6,981 nucleotides of DNA, taken from positions 1-6,981 of the forward strand of contig CASBRC010000376.1 in the NCBI GenBank assembly GCA_949128015.1, written 5' to 3'. Shown piece by piece: positions 1 through 6,142 of this stretch (position 1 is its first letter; the number at the start of each line of letters is the position of its first letter). The DNA comes from Synechococcales cyanobacterium PMM_0003. Its GTDB lineage: Bacteria > Cyanobacteriota > Cyanobacteriia > Pseudanabaenales > Pseudanabaenaceae. A model generated the notes under the pieces. That model made no database searches. It was not told the origin of the DNA and worked only from the letters and a program-made list of their open reading frames with translations. The position numbers and the translations under genes were made by a program.

Positions 1-53
1 ACCATGCCTAAACTCATCACAGAAATATAACTTCGCAAATGCTTAACCCTCTT
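1..53. repeat. Direct repeat copy 1 (exact 53-base match to 282-334)
   Basis: Every base of 1-53 is identical to 282-334. The match stops at position 54 and runs off the left edge of the window, so the true repeat may be longer. In the second copy this stretch is the loop and right arm of an inverted repeat. Copy 1 is therefore probably the right part of a second full element whose left arm lies outside the window. No coding frame of note is present. Confidence 0.9.
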
Positions 54-106
54 ATCTATTTGCAACAAATCCCCCCGCGTCAGGTTATCCCCACGTTGCG
101 AGGCTT

Positions 107-176
107 GGGCAAAGCATTCCCGAATGAGAGGATCTGAAAATTTATAAATAGTTGCGGGAATGCTTTGCCCCTACGA
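107..176. repeat. MITE-like inverted repeat, element A
   Basis: Arms 107-122 and 155-170 are perfect 16-base reverse complements (GGGCAAAGCATTCCCG and its complement) around a 32-base AT-rich spacer. The right edge carries CCCCTACGA at 168-176, whose reverse complement TCGTAGGGG opens element B at 258. Read on the - strand, the opening of A (CGTAGGGG, CAAA, GCATT, CCCG) matches the opening of B (CGTAGGGG, TTAA, GCATT, TGCG) at 17 of 21 positions, so the two are members of one family. There is no open frame inside. It could be a non-autonomous mobile element or a REP-type palindrome. Confidence 0.75.
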
Positions 177-257
177 GATTTAATGGCGATAAATTTTTTG
201 CGATTTTACATACAGATCTCCCAACCGACCATATGCAATTTTCACCGCAAATAATCA

Positions 258-334
258 TCGTAGGGGTTAAGCATTTGCGCCACCATGCCTAAACTCATCA
301 CAGAAATATAACTTCGCAAATGCTTAACCCTCTT
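258..334. repeat. MITE-like inverted repeat, element B, including direct repeat copy 2
   Basis: Arms 264-279 and 315-330 are perfect 16-base reverse complements (GGGTTAAGCATTTGCG and its complement) around a 35-base loop. Bases 282-334 are the second copy of the 53-base direct repeat that opens the window. The element ends only 63 bases before the start codon of the acyl-activating enzyme and just upstream of its likely promoter, so it may influence that gene, but this is inference. Confidence 0.8.
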
Positions 335-339
335 CATCT

Positions 340-369
340 TTGATAAAGCCCTGTAGAAATCAATGTAAT
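340..369 (+). promoter_or_regulatory. Possible sigma70-type promoter of the acyl-activating gene
   Basis: TTGATA at 340-345 and TGTAAT at 364-369 are separated by 18 bases and resemble -35 and -10 boxes, which would give a leader of about 20 bases before the ATG at 397. TATAGT at 374-379 is an alternative -10. The region is AT-rich, so chance matches are likely. Confidence 0.3.
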
Positions 370-396
370 AGAGTATAGTTTAAAATATTTAACCCT

Positions 397-2274
397 ATGG
401 CTACATCCTTCCCGCCTTCACAAGCCTCTAGTCTCTGGCAACTTTGGCAAAATGGGGCAAAAGATCATCCCGATGCGATCGCACTTTACGATCCCCATGC
501 CATGCCACCTGTCGGAATTTCTTATAGAGATACCTTTGAGCAAATTAATGCCTTTGGTGCAGGATTGCGATCGCTGGGCATCCAATTTGGTGAAAAGGTT
601 GCCCTGATTGCCGATAACTCGCCGCGATGGTTGATTGCCGATCAGGGAATTTTAGCGATCGGCGCAGCTAATGCCACCCGCAGCTCTCAAGCAGAGCGTA
701 GCGAATTGCTATACATTATCGAGCATAGTGATAGCGTTGCGATCGTTGTCGAAAATCTTGCCACACTTCAAAAGCTAGAACCTGAACTGCATACATTGCC
801 CATCAAACAGATTGTCTTGCTTTCAGACGAAACGCCGCCTGAAGGGGCTTATAACTTTCAGCAATTACTGCAAAAAGGCAGTAGCAGAGACTTAGGCAAT
901 CCCCAGATTCAGCGCGATACGTTGGCGACTTTGATCTATACATCAGGCACAACTGCAAGACCCAAGGGCGTAATGCTTACTCACGGCAATTTTTTGTTTG
1001 AAGTGGAAGCGGCTCAATCAGTCTTGCAACTGAAGGTCAACGAAAAAGTCCTCAGTATTTTACCGACATGGCATTCCTACGAACGCACCTTTGAATATTT
1101 CATCTTTTCTCAAGGTTGCACTCAGATTTACACCAATCTCCGCACTATTAAGAAAGATCTTAAAGAGCATAAGCCCGATTACATGGTCGCAGTGCCTCGA
1201 CTGTGGGAATCGATCTACGAAGGGGTGCAGAAAAACTTTCGCGAACAGCCTGCCAGCAAACAGAAATTGGTGAATTTTTTCTTGAAAACTAGTCAGAAAT
1301 ACATCACTGCCAAACGAATTGTCCAAGGATTAAATGTGGAGAATCTCGATCCTTCTCTAGGCGACAAATTAAAGGCTTCGTTGGTAGTTTTAAGCTTGTG
1401 GGCATTCCATAAACTTGGCAATAAATTGGTTTATCAAAAAGTCCGCGAAGCAACAGGCGGTAATTTCAAATATATCGTCAGTGGCGGTGGCTCGATCGCA
1501 GAACACCTCGAAGACTTTTATGAGATTGTTGGCATCGAGATTTTGGGCGGCTATGGTTTAACCGAAACTTCGCCTATCACCCATGTGCGTCGCCCCGATC
1601 GCAATATTCGTGGTGGTGATGGACAGCCCGTACTTGATACCGAAACCCGCATTGTTCACCTTGACACCAGAGTTGATATGCCAATTGGCAAACAAGGCTT
1701 AGTGCTAATTCGCGGTCAACAAGTAATGCAAGGCTATTACAAAAATCCTGAAGCGACAGCTAAGGCGATCGATCCGCAGGGATGGTTTGATACAGGTGAT
1801 TTGGGATACGTCAGTAAATGGGGTGACCTCGTAATTACAGGTCGGGTCAAGGATACGATCGTTTTAACCAATGGCGAAAATATCGAGCCACAGCCGATTG
1901 AAGATGCTTGTATTCGCAGCGCCTATATTGATCAGGTGGTGCTAGTGGGACAAGACCAGAAGCAGTTGGGTATTTTGATCGTTCCCAATGTTTCGGCACT
2001 CGAATCCGCAGGGCTAATTCCTGCTGATTCTAGCTTAGAAAATATTTTGCCAGAATTGAACAATTCAAAAATTCGGAATCTTTACCGCGAAGAACTCAAT
2101 CGCGAAGTCCAAAATCGTGCAGGGTATAGCATTAACGATCGCATCGGCGTTTTTGAGTTCCTCTCTGAACCCTTTACCATCGATAATGGCTGCTTAACGC
2201 AAACATTCAAGATCCGACGTAACATCGTATTTGAGCGTTATCAAGATATTATTGTCAAAATGTTTACCAACTAA
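397..2274 (+). CDS. AMP-dependent acyl-activating enzyme (acyl-ACP synthetase / long-chain acyl-CoA ligase type)
   Basis: This 625-residue enzyme of the ANL superfamily activates a fatty acid with ATP to an acyl-adenylate and passes it to a thiol. Cyanobacterial members usually act as acyl-ACP synthetases (Aas) that recycle free fatty acids at the membrane, although annotation as acyl-CoA ligase is common. Visible motifs are the phosphate-binding loop at 181-191 (YTSGTTARPKG), the adenine-site motif YGLTETSP at 386-393, GWFDTGDLG at 462-470 with the ribose-binding Asp468, Arg483 in GRVKD, and the C-terminal catalytic lysine, most likely Lys605 in QTFKIRR. The length suits the family. ATG 397 is the first start after the in-frame TAG at 376; no clear Shine-Dalgarno site precedes it. 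Ala187 stands where the loop normally has glycine. The next gene follows after 23 bases on the same strand. ACP versus CoA as acceptor cannot be decided here. Confidence 0.95.
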   Translation: MATSFPPSQASSLWQLWQNGAKDHPDAIALYDPHAMPPVGISYRDTFEQINAFGAGLRSLGIQFGEKVALIADNSPRWLIADQGILAIGAANATRSSQAERSELLYIIEHSDSVAIVVENLATLQKLEPELHTLPIKQIVLLSDETPPEGAYNFQQLLQKGSSRDLGNPQIQRDTLATLIYTSGTTARPKGVMLTHGNFLFEVEAAQSVLQLKVNEKVLSILPTWHSYERTFEYFIFSQGCTQIYTNLRTIKKDLKEHKPDYMVAVPRLWESIYEGVQKNFREQPASKQKLVNFFLKTSQKYITAKRIVQGLNVENLDPSLGDKLKASLVVLSLWAFHKLGNKLVYQKVREATGGNFKYIVSGGGSIAEHLEDFYEIVGIEILGGYGLTETSPITHVRRPDRNIRGGDGQPVLDTETRIVHLDTRVDMPIGKQGLVLIRGQQVMQGYYKNPEATAKAIDPQGWFDTGDLGYVSKWGDLVITGRVKDTIVLTNGENIEPQPIEDACIRSAYIDQVVLVGQDQKQLGILIVPNVSALESAGLIPADSSLENILPELNNSKIRNLYREELNREVQNRAGYSINDRIGVFEFLSEPFTIDNGCLTQTFKIRRNIVFERYQDIIVKMFTN

Positions 2275-2297
2275 AACATCAAAAACTGGAGATAAGT

Positions 2298-2762
2298 GTG
2301 AACTCGATCGATTTTTCTAATCAGCTCTTATTGCGTCGTACAGCCAATATCCAAGTAATTGTGACGCAGCGCTGGAAAGAGGAAATGCAGCAACAACTGC
2401 AACAGCAAATTGCTCAACTTGATGCCCAAGTCCAACAAGTCGATGCTCAAGGTGCGCGTCAAATCAGTGAAATTGAGCGCCAAAGCATCAAGCCTTTTTC
2501 TGCCGAGGTCTCTAATGCGATCGAAAGCATTCGTGCAGAAATGAATAGGGTTAAAGCCGAAATGCTCGATCAAAAAAATCAATTGCTTACCCAACTAACC
2601 CAAGTTCAAAATCTGGAACTAGAGCAAGAAGTTGCTCAAGGACAGCTTGACAGCTATTTCCCTGCTGCTAAAGGCGATAATCTAATTGCCCAAATGCGCG
2701 TGGAAATCGTCCTTCGCGATGGCATTATCGAAGATATCCGTACAGGTTTCCCTACTGTCTAA
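2298..2762 (+). CDS. YlqD-family coiled-coil protein
   Basis: This 154-residue protein matches the YlqD family as found in cyanobacteria; its molecular function is unknown. The N-terminal part (about 10-28: LLLRRTANIQVIVTQRWKEE) and the C-terminal strand (135-147: VEIVLRDGIIEDI) are the family's typical ends. They flank a long Gln- and Glu-rich coiled coil at about 28-118. There is no signal peptide or membrane segment, so it is probably cytoplasmic. The start is GTG 2298, supported by TGGAGA at 2287-2292, whose GGAG core lies six bases upstream, the clearest ribosome-binding site in the window. It lies 23 bases behind the acyl-activating gene and is followed three bases later by a terminator, so the two form a likely two-gene operon. 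A link to lipid metabolism is positional inference only. Confidence 0.88.
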   Translation: MNSIDFSNQLLLRRTANIQVIVTQRWKEEMQQQLQQQIAQLDAQVQQVDAQGARQISEIERQSIKPFSAEVSNAIESIRAEMNRVKAEMLDQKNQLLTQLTQVQNLELEQEVAQGQLDSYFPAAKGDNLIAQMRVEIVLRDGIIEDIRTGFPTV

Positions 2763-2764
2763 TT

Positions 2765-2799
2765 AAAAAGCTTGCAGCGTTTAGCGCTGCAAGCTTTTT
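2765..2799 (+). terminator. Rho-independent terminator after the YlqD gene
   Basis: Arms 2765-2779 and 2785-2799 form a perfect 15-bp stem with a GC-rich core (GCTTGCAGCG) and a five-base loop TTTAG, ending in TTTTT. It starts two bases after the stop codon. The run of A on the other side would let it act on the opposite strand as well, although no - strand gene enters here. Confidence 0.9.
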
Positions 2800-2819
2800 G
2801 GTATCGCCCACTTGTCCAT

Positions 2820-3072
2820 AAAAAACTGGTGCGGATGATCGTATTATCAAGCTTGTAAGGCAGATCACAAAGCTATCGCAATTGTGATCTGGAGACAAAG
2901 ATTTAAACGCAATAGTTCTCGCATCACTTGTTTAGCTACTAAGCGAAATGCTCCTATTTGGGAACAATATCTAACTGTCTGCACTCAAAATGAACACTTT
3001 ATGGAATACCGCGACATTGTGTGGCCTAAATCCAAGATTAGCAAAAGCGGTGCGATGTACTGCTTTTGCTAG
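2820..3072 (+). pseudogene. Decayed remnant of a radical SAM (DUF4070-type) gene
   Basis: Two pieces resemble the intact gene downstream. In one frame, 2825-2857 reads TGADDRIIKLV, matching KGAGDRIVQFV in the middle of the intact protein. In another frame, 2857-3021 reads KADHKAIAIVIWRQ and then YLTVCTQNEHFMEYRDIV, matching the intact C-terminus around WRQ (456-458) and YLSVCAQGEHFLEYRSIV (486-503): 13 of 18 residues and 40 of 54 bases in the last block. The gap between WRQ and YL is four residues shorter than in the intact copy. The N-terminal cobalamin domain, the CxxxCxxC cluster and about 100 intervening residues are missing, and the frame changes, so no working enzyme can be made. The open stretch from GTG 2884 to TAG 3072 would code 62 residues but is better read as debris. 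It looks like the end of an old tandem paralog; divergence argues against a recent copy. Confidence 0.72.
3039..3071 (+). other. Imperfect 15-bp hairpin upstream of the radical SAM gene
   Basis: Bases 3039-3053 pair with 3057-3071: ten perfect pairs (TAGCAAAAGC with GCTTTTGCTA), then five inner pairs of which two are G-T, around a three-base loop GAT. It ends 28 bases before the start codon at 3100. No T-run follows, so it is not a standard terminator. It could be the dead paralog's terminator, a leader structure, or one of the triloop hairpin repeats that recur in this window. Confidence 0.6.
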
Positions 3073-3099
3073 AATGTATAAAATCAACCCCAAAATATA

Positions 3100-4731
3100 A
3101 TGCGTATTTTACTAGTCTATCCGTTGTTCCCGAAAAGCTTTTGGTCATTTGAGAAAACACTAGAATTAGTTGGTTATAAGGCTCAGCTTCCTCCCCTTGG
3201 CATGGTTACGGTTGCTGCGATCTTGCCGCAAACTTGGGAATTTAAATTAGTCGATCGCAATGTGCGCGATATCACCGAAGCCGAGTGGGAATGGGCAGAA
3301 GTAGTGATTTTATCGGCGATGATTGTTCAGAAAGAAGATTTTCTTGCCCAAATCCAAGAAGCGAAAAAACGCGGTAAACTAGTCGCTGTTGGTGGCCCCT
3401 ATCCCACAGCTTTACCTGAAGAAGCGAAAGTTTCAGGTGCAGATTTCTTGATCCTTGATGAAGGTGAAATCACTTTGCCGATGTTTGTCGAAGCGATCGC
3501 AAGAGGCGATCGCAAAGGAATTTTAAGAGCCAATGGTGAACGTCCTGCGGTCACCGAAACCCCAATTCCCCGTTTTGATTTATTAGAAATGAACCGCTAT
3601 GCCGAAATGTCGGTACAGTTTTCTCGTGGTTGCCCTTTCCAATGTGAGTTTTGCGACATCATCGTTTTGTATGGACGCAAGCCTCGCACTAAGACACCTG
3701 CTCAAATTATGGCGGAGTTGCAATGTCTTTACGATCTCGGTTGGAGACGTAGTATTTTCATGGTTGATGACAACTTCATCGGCAACAAGCGGAATGTTAA
3801 GGTTATGCTTCAAGAGTTAAAATCTTGGATGAAAGAGCGCAATTATCCATTCTCATTCGCAACAGAAGCTTCTGTCGATTTGGCGCAAGATGCGGAAATG
3901 ATGCAGATGATGGTGGAATGTAATTTCGGCTCTGTTTTTCTTGGCATCGAAACTCCTGACACTGAGAGTTTAGCCCTCACTAAGAAGTTCCAAAATAATC
4001 GCGATCCACTTTCAGAATCTGTGATTAATATCGCTAAAGCAGGGATTCGGGTCATGGCTGGGTTTATCATCGGCTTTGATGGTGAGAAGAAAGGCGCAGG
4101 CGATCGCATTGTCCAGTTTGTCGAACTAACCGCCGTTCCCACGGCTCTCTTTAGTATGTTGCAAGCTTTACCTGATACAGGGCTTTGGCATCGCTTGAAT
4201 AAAGAAGGTCGCATGATCAAGCAAAACAGTAATGGACATCAAACCACTTTGATGAACTTCATGCCCACTCGTCCTTTAGAGGATATTGCGAATGAGTATG
4301 TTCATGCATTCTGGACTCTCTACGATCCCTTAGTTTTCCTCAATCGCACCTATCGCCACTTCTTGATTTTGGGCGAGTCTCAGTACAAGCGGATCAAGCG
4401 TGAACCAACTGGCGAGAAGAAAAAGACAGATTTAGTTGCCATCAAAGCATTGTTGATTTTGGCTTGGCGACAGGGTGTTGTTCGTAAGACCCGTTTCCAG
4501 TTTTGGATTAATCTCTTTGATCTGATGAAGCGTTATCCGAATGTAGTTACGAGCTATCTATCAGTCTGCGCTCAAGGCGAGCATTTCCTTGAATATCGCT
4601 CCATTGTGCGTGAACAAATAGAATCACAACTTGCCGATTATCTGGCTAATCCTCCTGATATGCCAGCACTAAAAGTTGTGGAAGAGAAGAAAGAAGCAGG
4701 CGATCGCGAACTTGATCTCAAGGCAAGCTAA
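3100..4731 (+). CDS. B12-binding radical SAM protein, DUF4070 class
   Basis: This 543-residue protein is a full-length cobalamin-dependent radical SAM enzyme of unknown substrate. Residues 1 to about 140 form a Rossmann-like B12-binding domain (MRILLVYPLFP at the start, LVDRNVRD at 50-57, GGPYPTALPEE from 98). The radical SAM core follows with the cluster motif CPFQCEFC, Cys178, Cys182 and Cys185, which bind the [4Fe-4S] cluster that cleaves S-adenosylmethionine; FLGIETP and GFIIGFDGE are typical later strands. The C-terminal third is the DUF4070 region. The His of the classical DxHxxG cobalamin motif is Asn54 here, suggesting B12 bound without a lower histidine ligand. ATG 3100 is the only start after the in-frame TAA at 3079; no Shine-Dalgarno site is seen, and TATAAA at 3077-3082 could be a -10 box. 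Related enzymes include HpnP, the hopanoid C-2 methylase, but this family has many unassigned cyanobacterial paralogs and no hopanoid gene lies nearby, so HpnP is not claimed. Confidence 0.92.
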   Translation: MRILLVYPLFPKSFWSFEKTLELVGYKAQLPPLGMVTVAAILPQTWEFKLVDRNVRDITEAEWEWAEVVILSAMIVQKEDFLAQIQEAKKRGKLVAVGGPYPTALPEEAKVSGADFLILDEGEITLPMFVEAIARGDRKGILRANGERPAVTETPIPRFDLLEMNRYAEMSVQFSRGCPFQCEFCDIIVLYGRKPRTKTPAQIMAELQCLYDLGWRRSIFMVDDNFIGNKRNVKVMLQELKSWMKERNYPFSFATEASVDLAQDAEMMQMMVECNFGSVFLGIETPDTESLALTKKFQNNRDPLSESVINIAKAGIRVMAGFIIGFDGEKKGAGDRIVQFVELTAVPTALFSMLQALPDTGLWHRLNKEGRMIKQNSNGHQTTLMNFMPTRPLEDIANEYVHAFWTLYDPLVFLNRTYRHFLILGESQYKRIKREPTGEKKKTDLVAIKALLILAWRQGVVRKTRFQFWINLFDLMKRYPNVVTSYLSVCAQGEHFLEYRSIVREQIESQLADYLANPPDMPALKVVEEKKEAGDRELDLKAS

Positions 4732-4754
4732 AAAATTTCTACCAAGAAATTTTT
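4731..4754 (+). other. AT-rich 10-bp hairpin at the radical SAM stop codon
   Basis: AAAAATTTCT at 4731-4740 pairs perfectly with AGAAATTTTT at 4745-4754 around the loop ACCA. It begins on the last base of the stop codon. The stem is nearly all AT and weak, so on its own it is a poor terminator. Confidence 0.5.
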
Positions 4755-4761
4755 CATTCTT

Positions 4762-4790
4762 AAAGACGAGAGATGTTTCCTCTCGTCTTT
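4762..4790 (+). terminator. Rho-independent terminator after the radical SAM gene
   Basis: AAAGACGAGAG (4762-4772) pairs with CTCTCGTCTTT (4780-4790) over 11 bp around a seven-base loop, followed by one more T. It lies 31 bases past the stop codon and probably ends the radical SAM transcript. Confidence 0.75.
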
Positions 4791-4799
4791 TACAATTAA

Positions 4800-4864
4800 A
4801 CCAAACCCATATTTACTATAAAAGCCACGCTTCGCGTGGCTTTTATAGTAAATATGGGTTTGGT
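4800..4864. terminator. Perfect 31-bp hairpin between convergent genes, probable bidirectional terminator
   Basis: Every base of 4800-4830 pairs with 4834-4864, leaving a three-base loop TTC. The core is GCCACGC/GCGTGGC, followed by TTTTATAG on either strand. Read on the - strand it begins five bases past the stop of the HAS-barrel-like gene, so it should terminate that transcript and back up the + strand terminator at 4762. The outer arms are far longer than termination needs, which suggests a repeat element or recent inverted duplication. Confidence 0.85.
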
Positions 4865-4869
4865 AAAGC

Positions 4870-5505
4870 TTAAGGATGCACTTGTCCTAAGATTGCGCCT
4901 AAGCGATCGTAGTCATCTTTTAGCAAAATACTCAACTTGCGTCCAGCTTGGACTAGCCAATTGCGATCGCATTTTCTCACTTGATAGACATTGCGTAACA
5001 CTGCCGCAATTAGCTCATCGACAGGTGCATTGGTCATCTGTACTAAAGTTCTTAAAAAGTTTAACTCTTCCGTAAAGTTCTCAATTTCTGATTCTTTACA
5101 GGCATATACGGCTTGATGGATTTGCGGCGGTTGTGCTGGTAAATGTTGATAGATATTGCCTACTGAGCTAAATCCTAGCAAGATAACTTTAATTTCAGAA
5201 CGGAGCATTGCAAAAATTTGCGGCTGCTGTTCTCGCAATTCCTGAAGGCTTAGTCCTAGCGCCACCGCTCGATGCACAGAATCAATTGGGGCTGTAGTCG
5301 CATGATAGACCACACCATAGGAGATAATATCGCTATTTTCATCCTGTTGCGACTTCACCCAACTACCAAATGCTGGCATTAAGGGAAAATCTAAATTATT
5401 AGGCTCTAGACATTGCGCCAGAAACTCAGTTGTGGAAGTAGCGACAACTTCAGCAAGATGACTAGGATGGCGATCGCGTTGGGATTGAGATAAAGGTAAA
5501 AGCAT
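4870..5505 (-). CDS. Conserved cyanobacterial protein with HAS-barrel-like N-terminus
   Basis: This 211-residue protein is recognised as a conserved cyanobacterial family of unknown function. Residues about 15-85 (LAEVVATSTTEFLAQCL, then FGSWVKS, then YGVVYHATTAPID) have the pattern of the HAS barrel, the small beta-barrel found at the N-terminus of HerA-type ATPases and F-type ATP synthase subunits. Here no Walker motifs follow, so it is not an ATPase. The remainder is mostly helical, with LREQQPQIFAML at 90-101 and a conserved-looking tail LLKDDYDRLGAIL. There is no signal peptide or membrane segment. Its ATG lies six bases after the stop of the YbjN-like gene on the same strand, so the two are probably translated from one mRNA; no clear Shine-Dalgarno is seen. 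HIP1 sites fall inside it. A role cannot be assigned. Confidence 0.8.
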   Translation of the reverse strand: MLLPLSQSQRDRHPSHLAEVVATSTTEFLAQCLEPNNLDFPLMPAFGSWVKSQQDENSDIISYGVVYHATTAPIDSVHRAVALGLSLQELREQQPQIFAMLRSEIKVILLGFSSVGNIYQHLPAQPPQIHQAVYACKESEIENFTEELNFLRTLVQMTNAPVDELIAAVLRNVYQVRKCDRNWLVQAGRKLSILLKDDYDRLGAILGQVHP

Positions 5506-5511
5506 TGGTTG

Positions 5512-5961
5512 TTAAATCTCAAACAAAGCATCAGCAGCTCTGCGACCACCCCATCGCTGCACGATCAGATCGTCATAGCGATCGGCACTCTCTAGCACTT
5601 CAGTCAGAGCAAGTTTAAATTCATTTTGTTGACAAGAAGTACCGAGCAGAGTCACATGAAATTTAATATCTCCCTCATCCGCCATACTAAAGCCACCAAA
5701 GCGGAAATCATTATTTTGTTTGAGTAAATACAGCATCAAATCATCGCTCACTTTTACATCAGTAGCAACGTATGCCCAAATATAAATGCTGGATTCTGAT
5801 TCGTGGAACGCTCTAATCTCCACTAACACAGTTGCAGAACCAAACTGTAAGCTAAAAATCGGATTATGAGTAACAGGATTGGATACGCGATCGCAAATTT
5901 CGGGCAGCCAAGCAGCTACTTTTTGATAACAGTCTTGTTGTGCTTTGGATTGAAAGTTCAC
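5512..5961 (-). CDS. YbjN-domain / type III secretion chaperone-like protein
   Basis: This 149-residue protein fits the YbjN family, which shares the fold of CesT-type secretion chaperones; in cyanobacteria its members are small soluble proteins of unknown role, not part of a secretion system. Visible features are the N-terminal helix with QDCYQKVAAWLPEI (9-22), a beta sheet with alternating hydrophobic residues, YVATDVKVSDDLMLYLLKQN (64-83), FRFGGF (86-91), GDIKF (97-101) and the C-terminal RWGG (136-139) followed by an acidic helix. The start is GTG 5961: an in-frame stop lies four codons upstream and the next internal Met is at residue 76, so no other start is reasonable. TTATAG on the - strand at 5996-5991 is a possible -10 box 30 bases upstream. 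It is the first gene of a two-gene - strand unit with the HAS-barrel-like gene. Confidence 0.85.
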   Translation of the reverse strand: MNFQSKAQQDCYQKVAAWLPEICDRVSNPVTHNPIFSLQFGSATVLVEIRAFHESESSIYIWAYVATDVKVSDDLMLYLLKQNNDFRFGGFSMADEGDIKFHVTLLGTSCQQNEFKLALTEVLESADRYDDLIVQRWGGRRAADALFEI

Positions 5962-6009
5962 GCTTGCAATTTACCACTTGATGAAGCCCTCTATAAGTTT
6001 ACCGCATAA

Positions 6010-6049
6010 TTAAAACCTAGACCCAAAAAGCTATGGCGCAAGCGTCATA
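6010..6049 (+). repeat. Interspersed repeat copy 1, ending in a small hairpin
   Basis: TTAAAACCT (6010-6018) followed by AAAAAGCTATGGCGCA (6025-6040) recurs at 6947-6971 as TTAAAACCT joined directly to AAAAAGCTGTGGCGCA: one substitution, with six bases (AGACCC) extra in this copy. The 3' part 6032-6039 pairs with 6042-6049 over eight positions, one of them G-T, but the two-base loop is too tight for all pairs to form. Confidence 0.6.
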
Positions 6050-6061
6050 ATCCTGCTAAAC

Positions 6062-6142
6062 CGCTCAAATGAACCACAAAAGATTTTTTGAAAGTGTTGC
6101 AAAGCAACACTTTCAAAAAATCTTTTGGTTTGGGTTTGAGCG
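6062..6142. repeat. Nested palindrome with 24-bp perfect inner stem
   Basis: Bases 6077-6100 pair perfectly with 6104-6127, leaving a three-base loop AAA. Around the same centre, CGCTCAAA at 6062-6069 pairs with TTTGAGCG at 6135-6142, with a mostly unpaired stretch in between. Sharing one centre shows both arms belong to a single inverted element of about 81 bases. It is too far from either flanking stop codon to be a terminator for them, and lies between two start codons. Confidence 0.8.

Noticed and set aside
85..93. TTATCCCCA resembling a DnaA box
   Set aside because: It has a mismatch to the consensus and stands alone; no cluster and no origin-associated genes.
1..334. Possible CRISPR array from the repeated 53-base unit
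   Set aside because: Only two copies, 228 bases apart, with a palindromic arm and no regular spacers.
1060..1326. Antisense and alternate-frame open stretches inside the acyl-activating, YlqD and radical SAM genes
   Set aside because: They are shadows of strongly supported genes whose motifs are continuous in the main frame.
2884..3072. 62-residue open frame with GTG start
   Set aside because: Its C-terminal half matches the end of the radical SAM protein and the matching N-terminal part lies in another frame upstream, so it is recorded as a pseudogene and not a small gene.
4676..5075. Overlapping + strand frames of 65 and 79 residues
   Set aside because: They cross the terminators and 31-bp hairpin and lie opposite the real - strand gene; no start signals.
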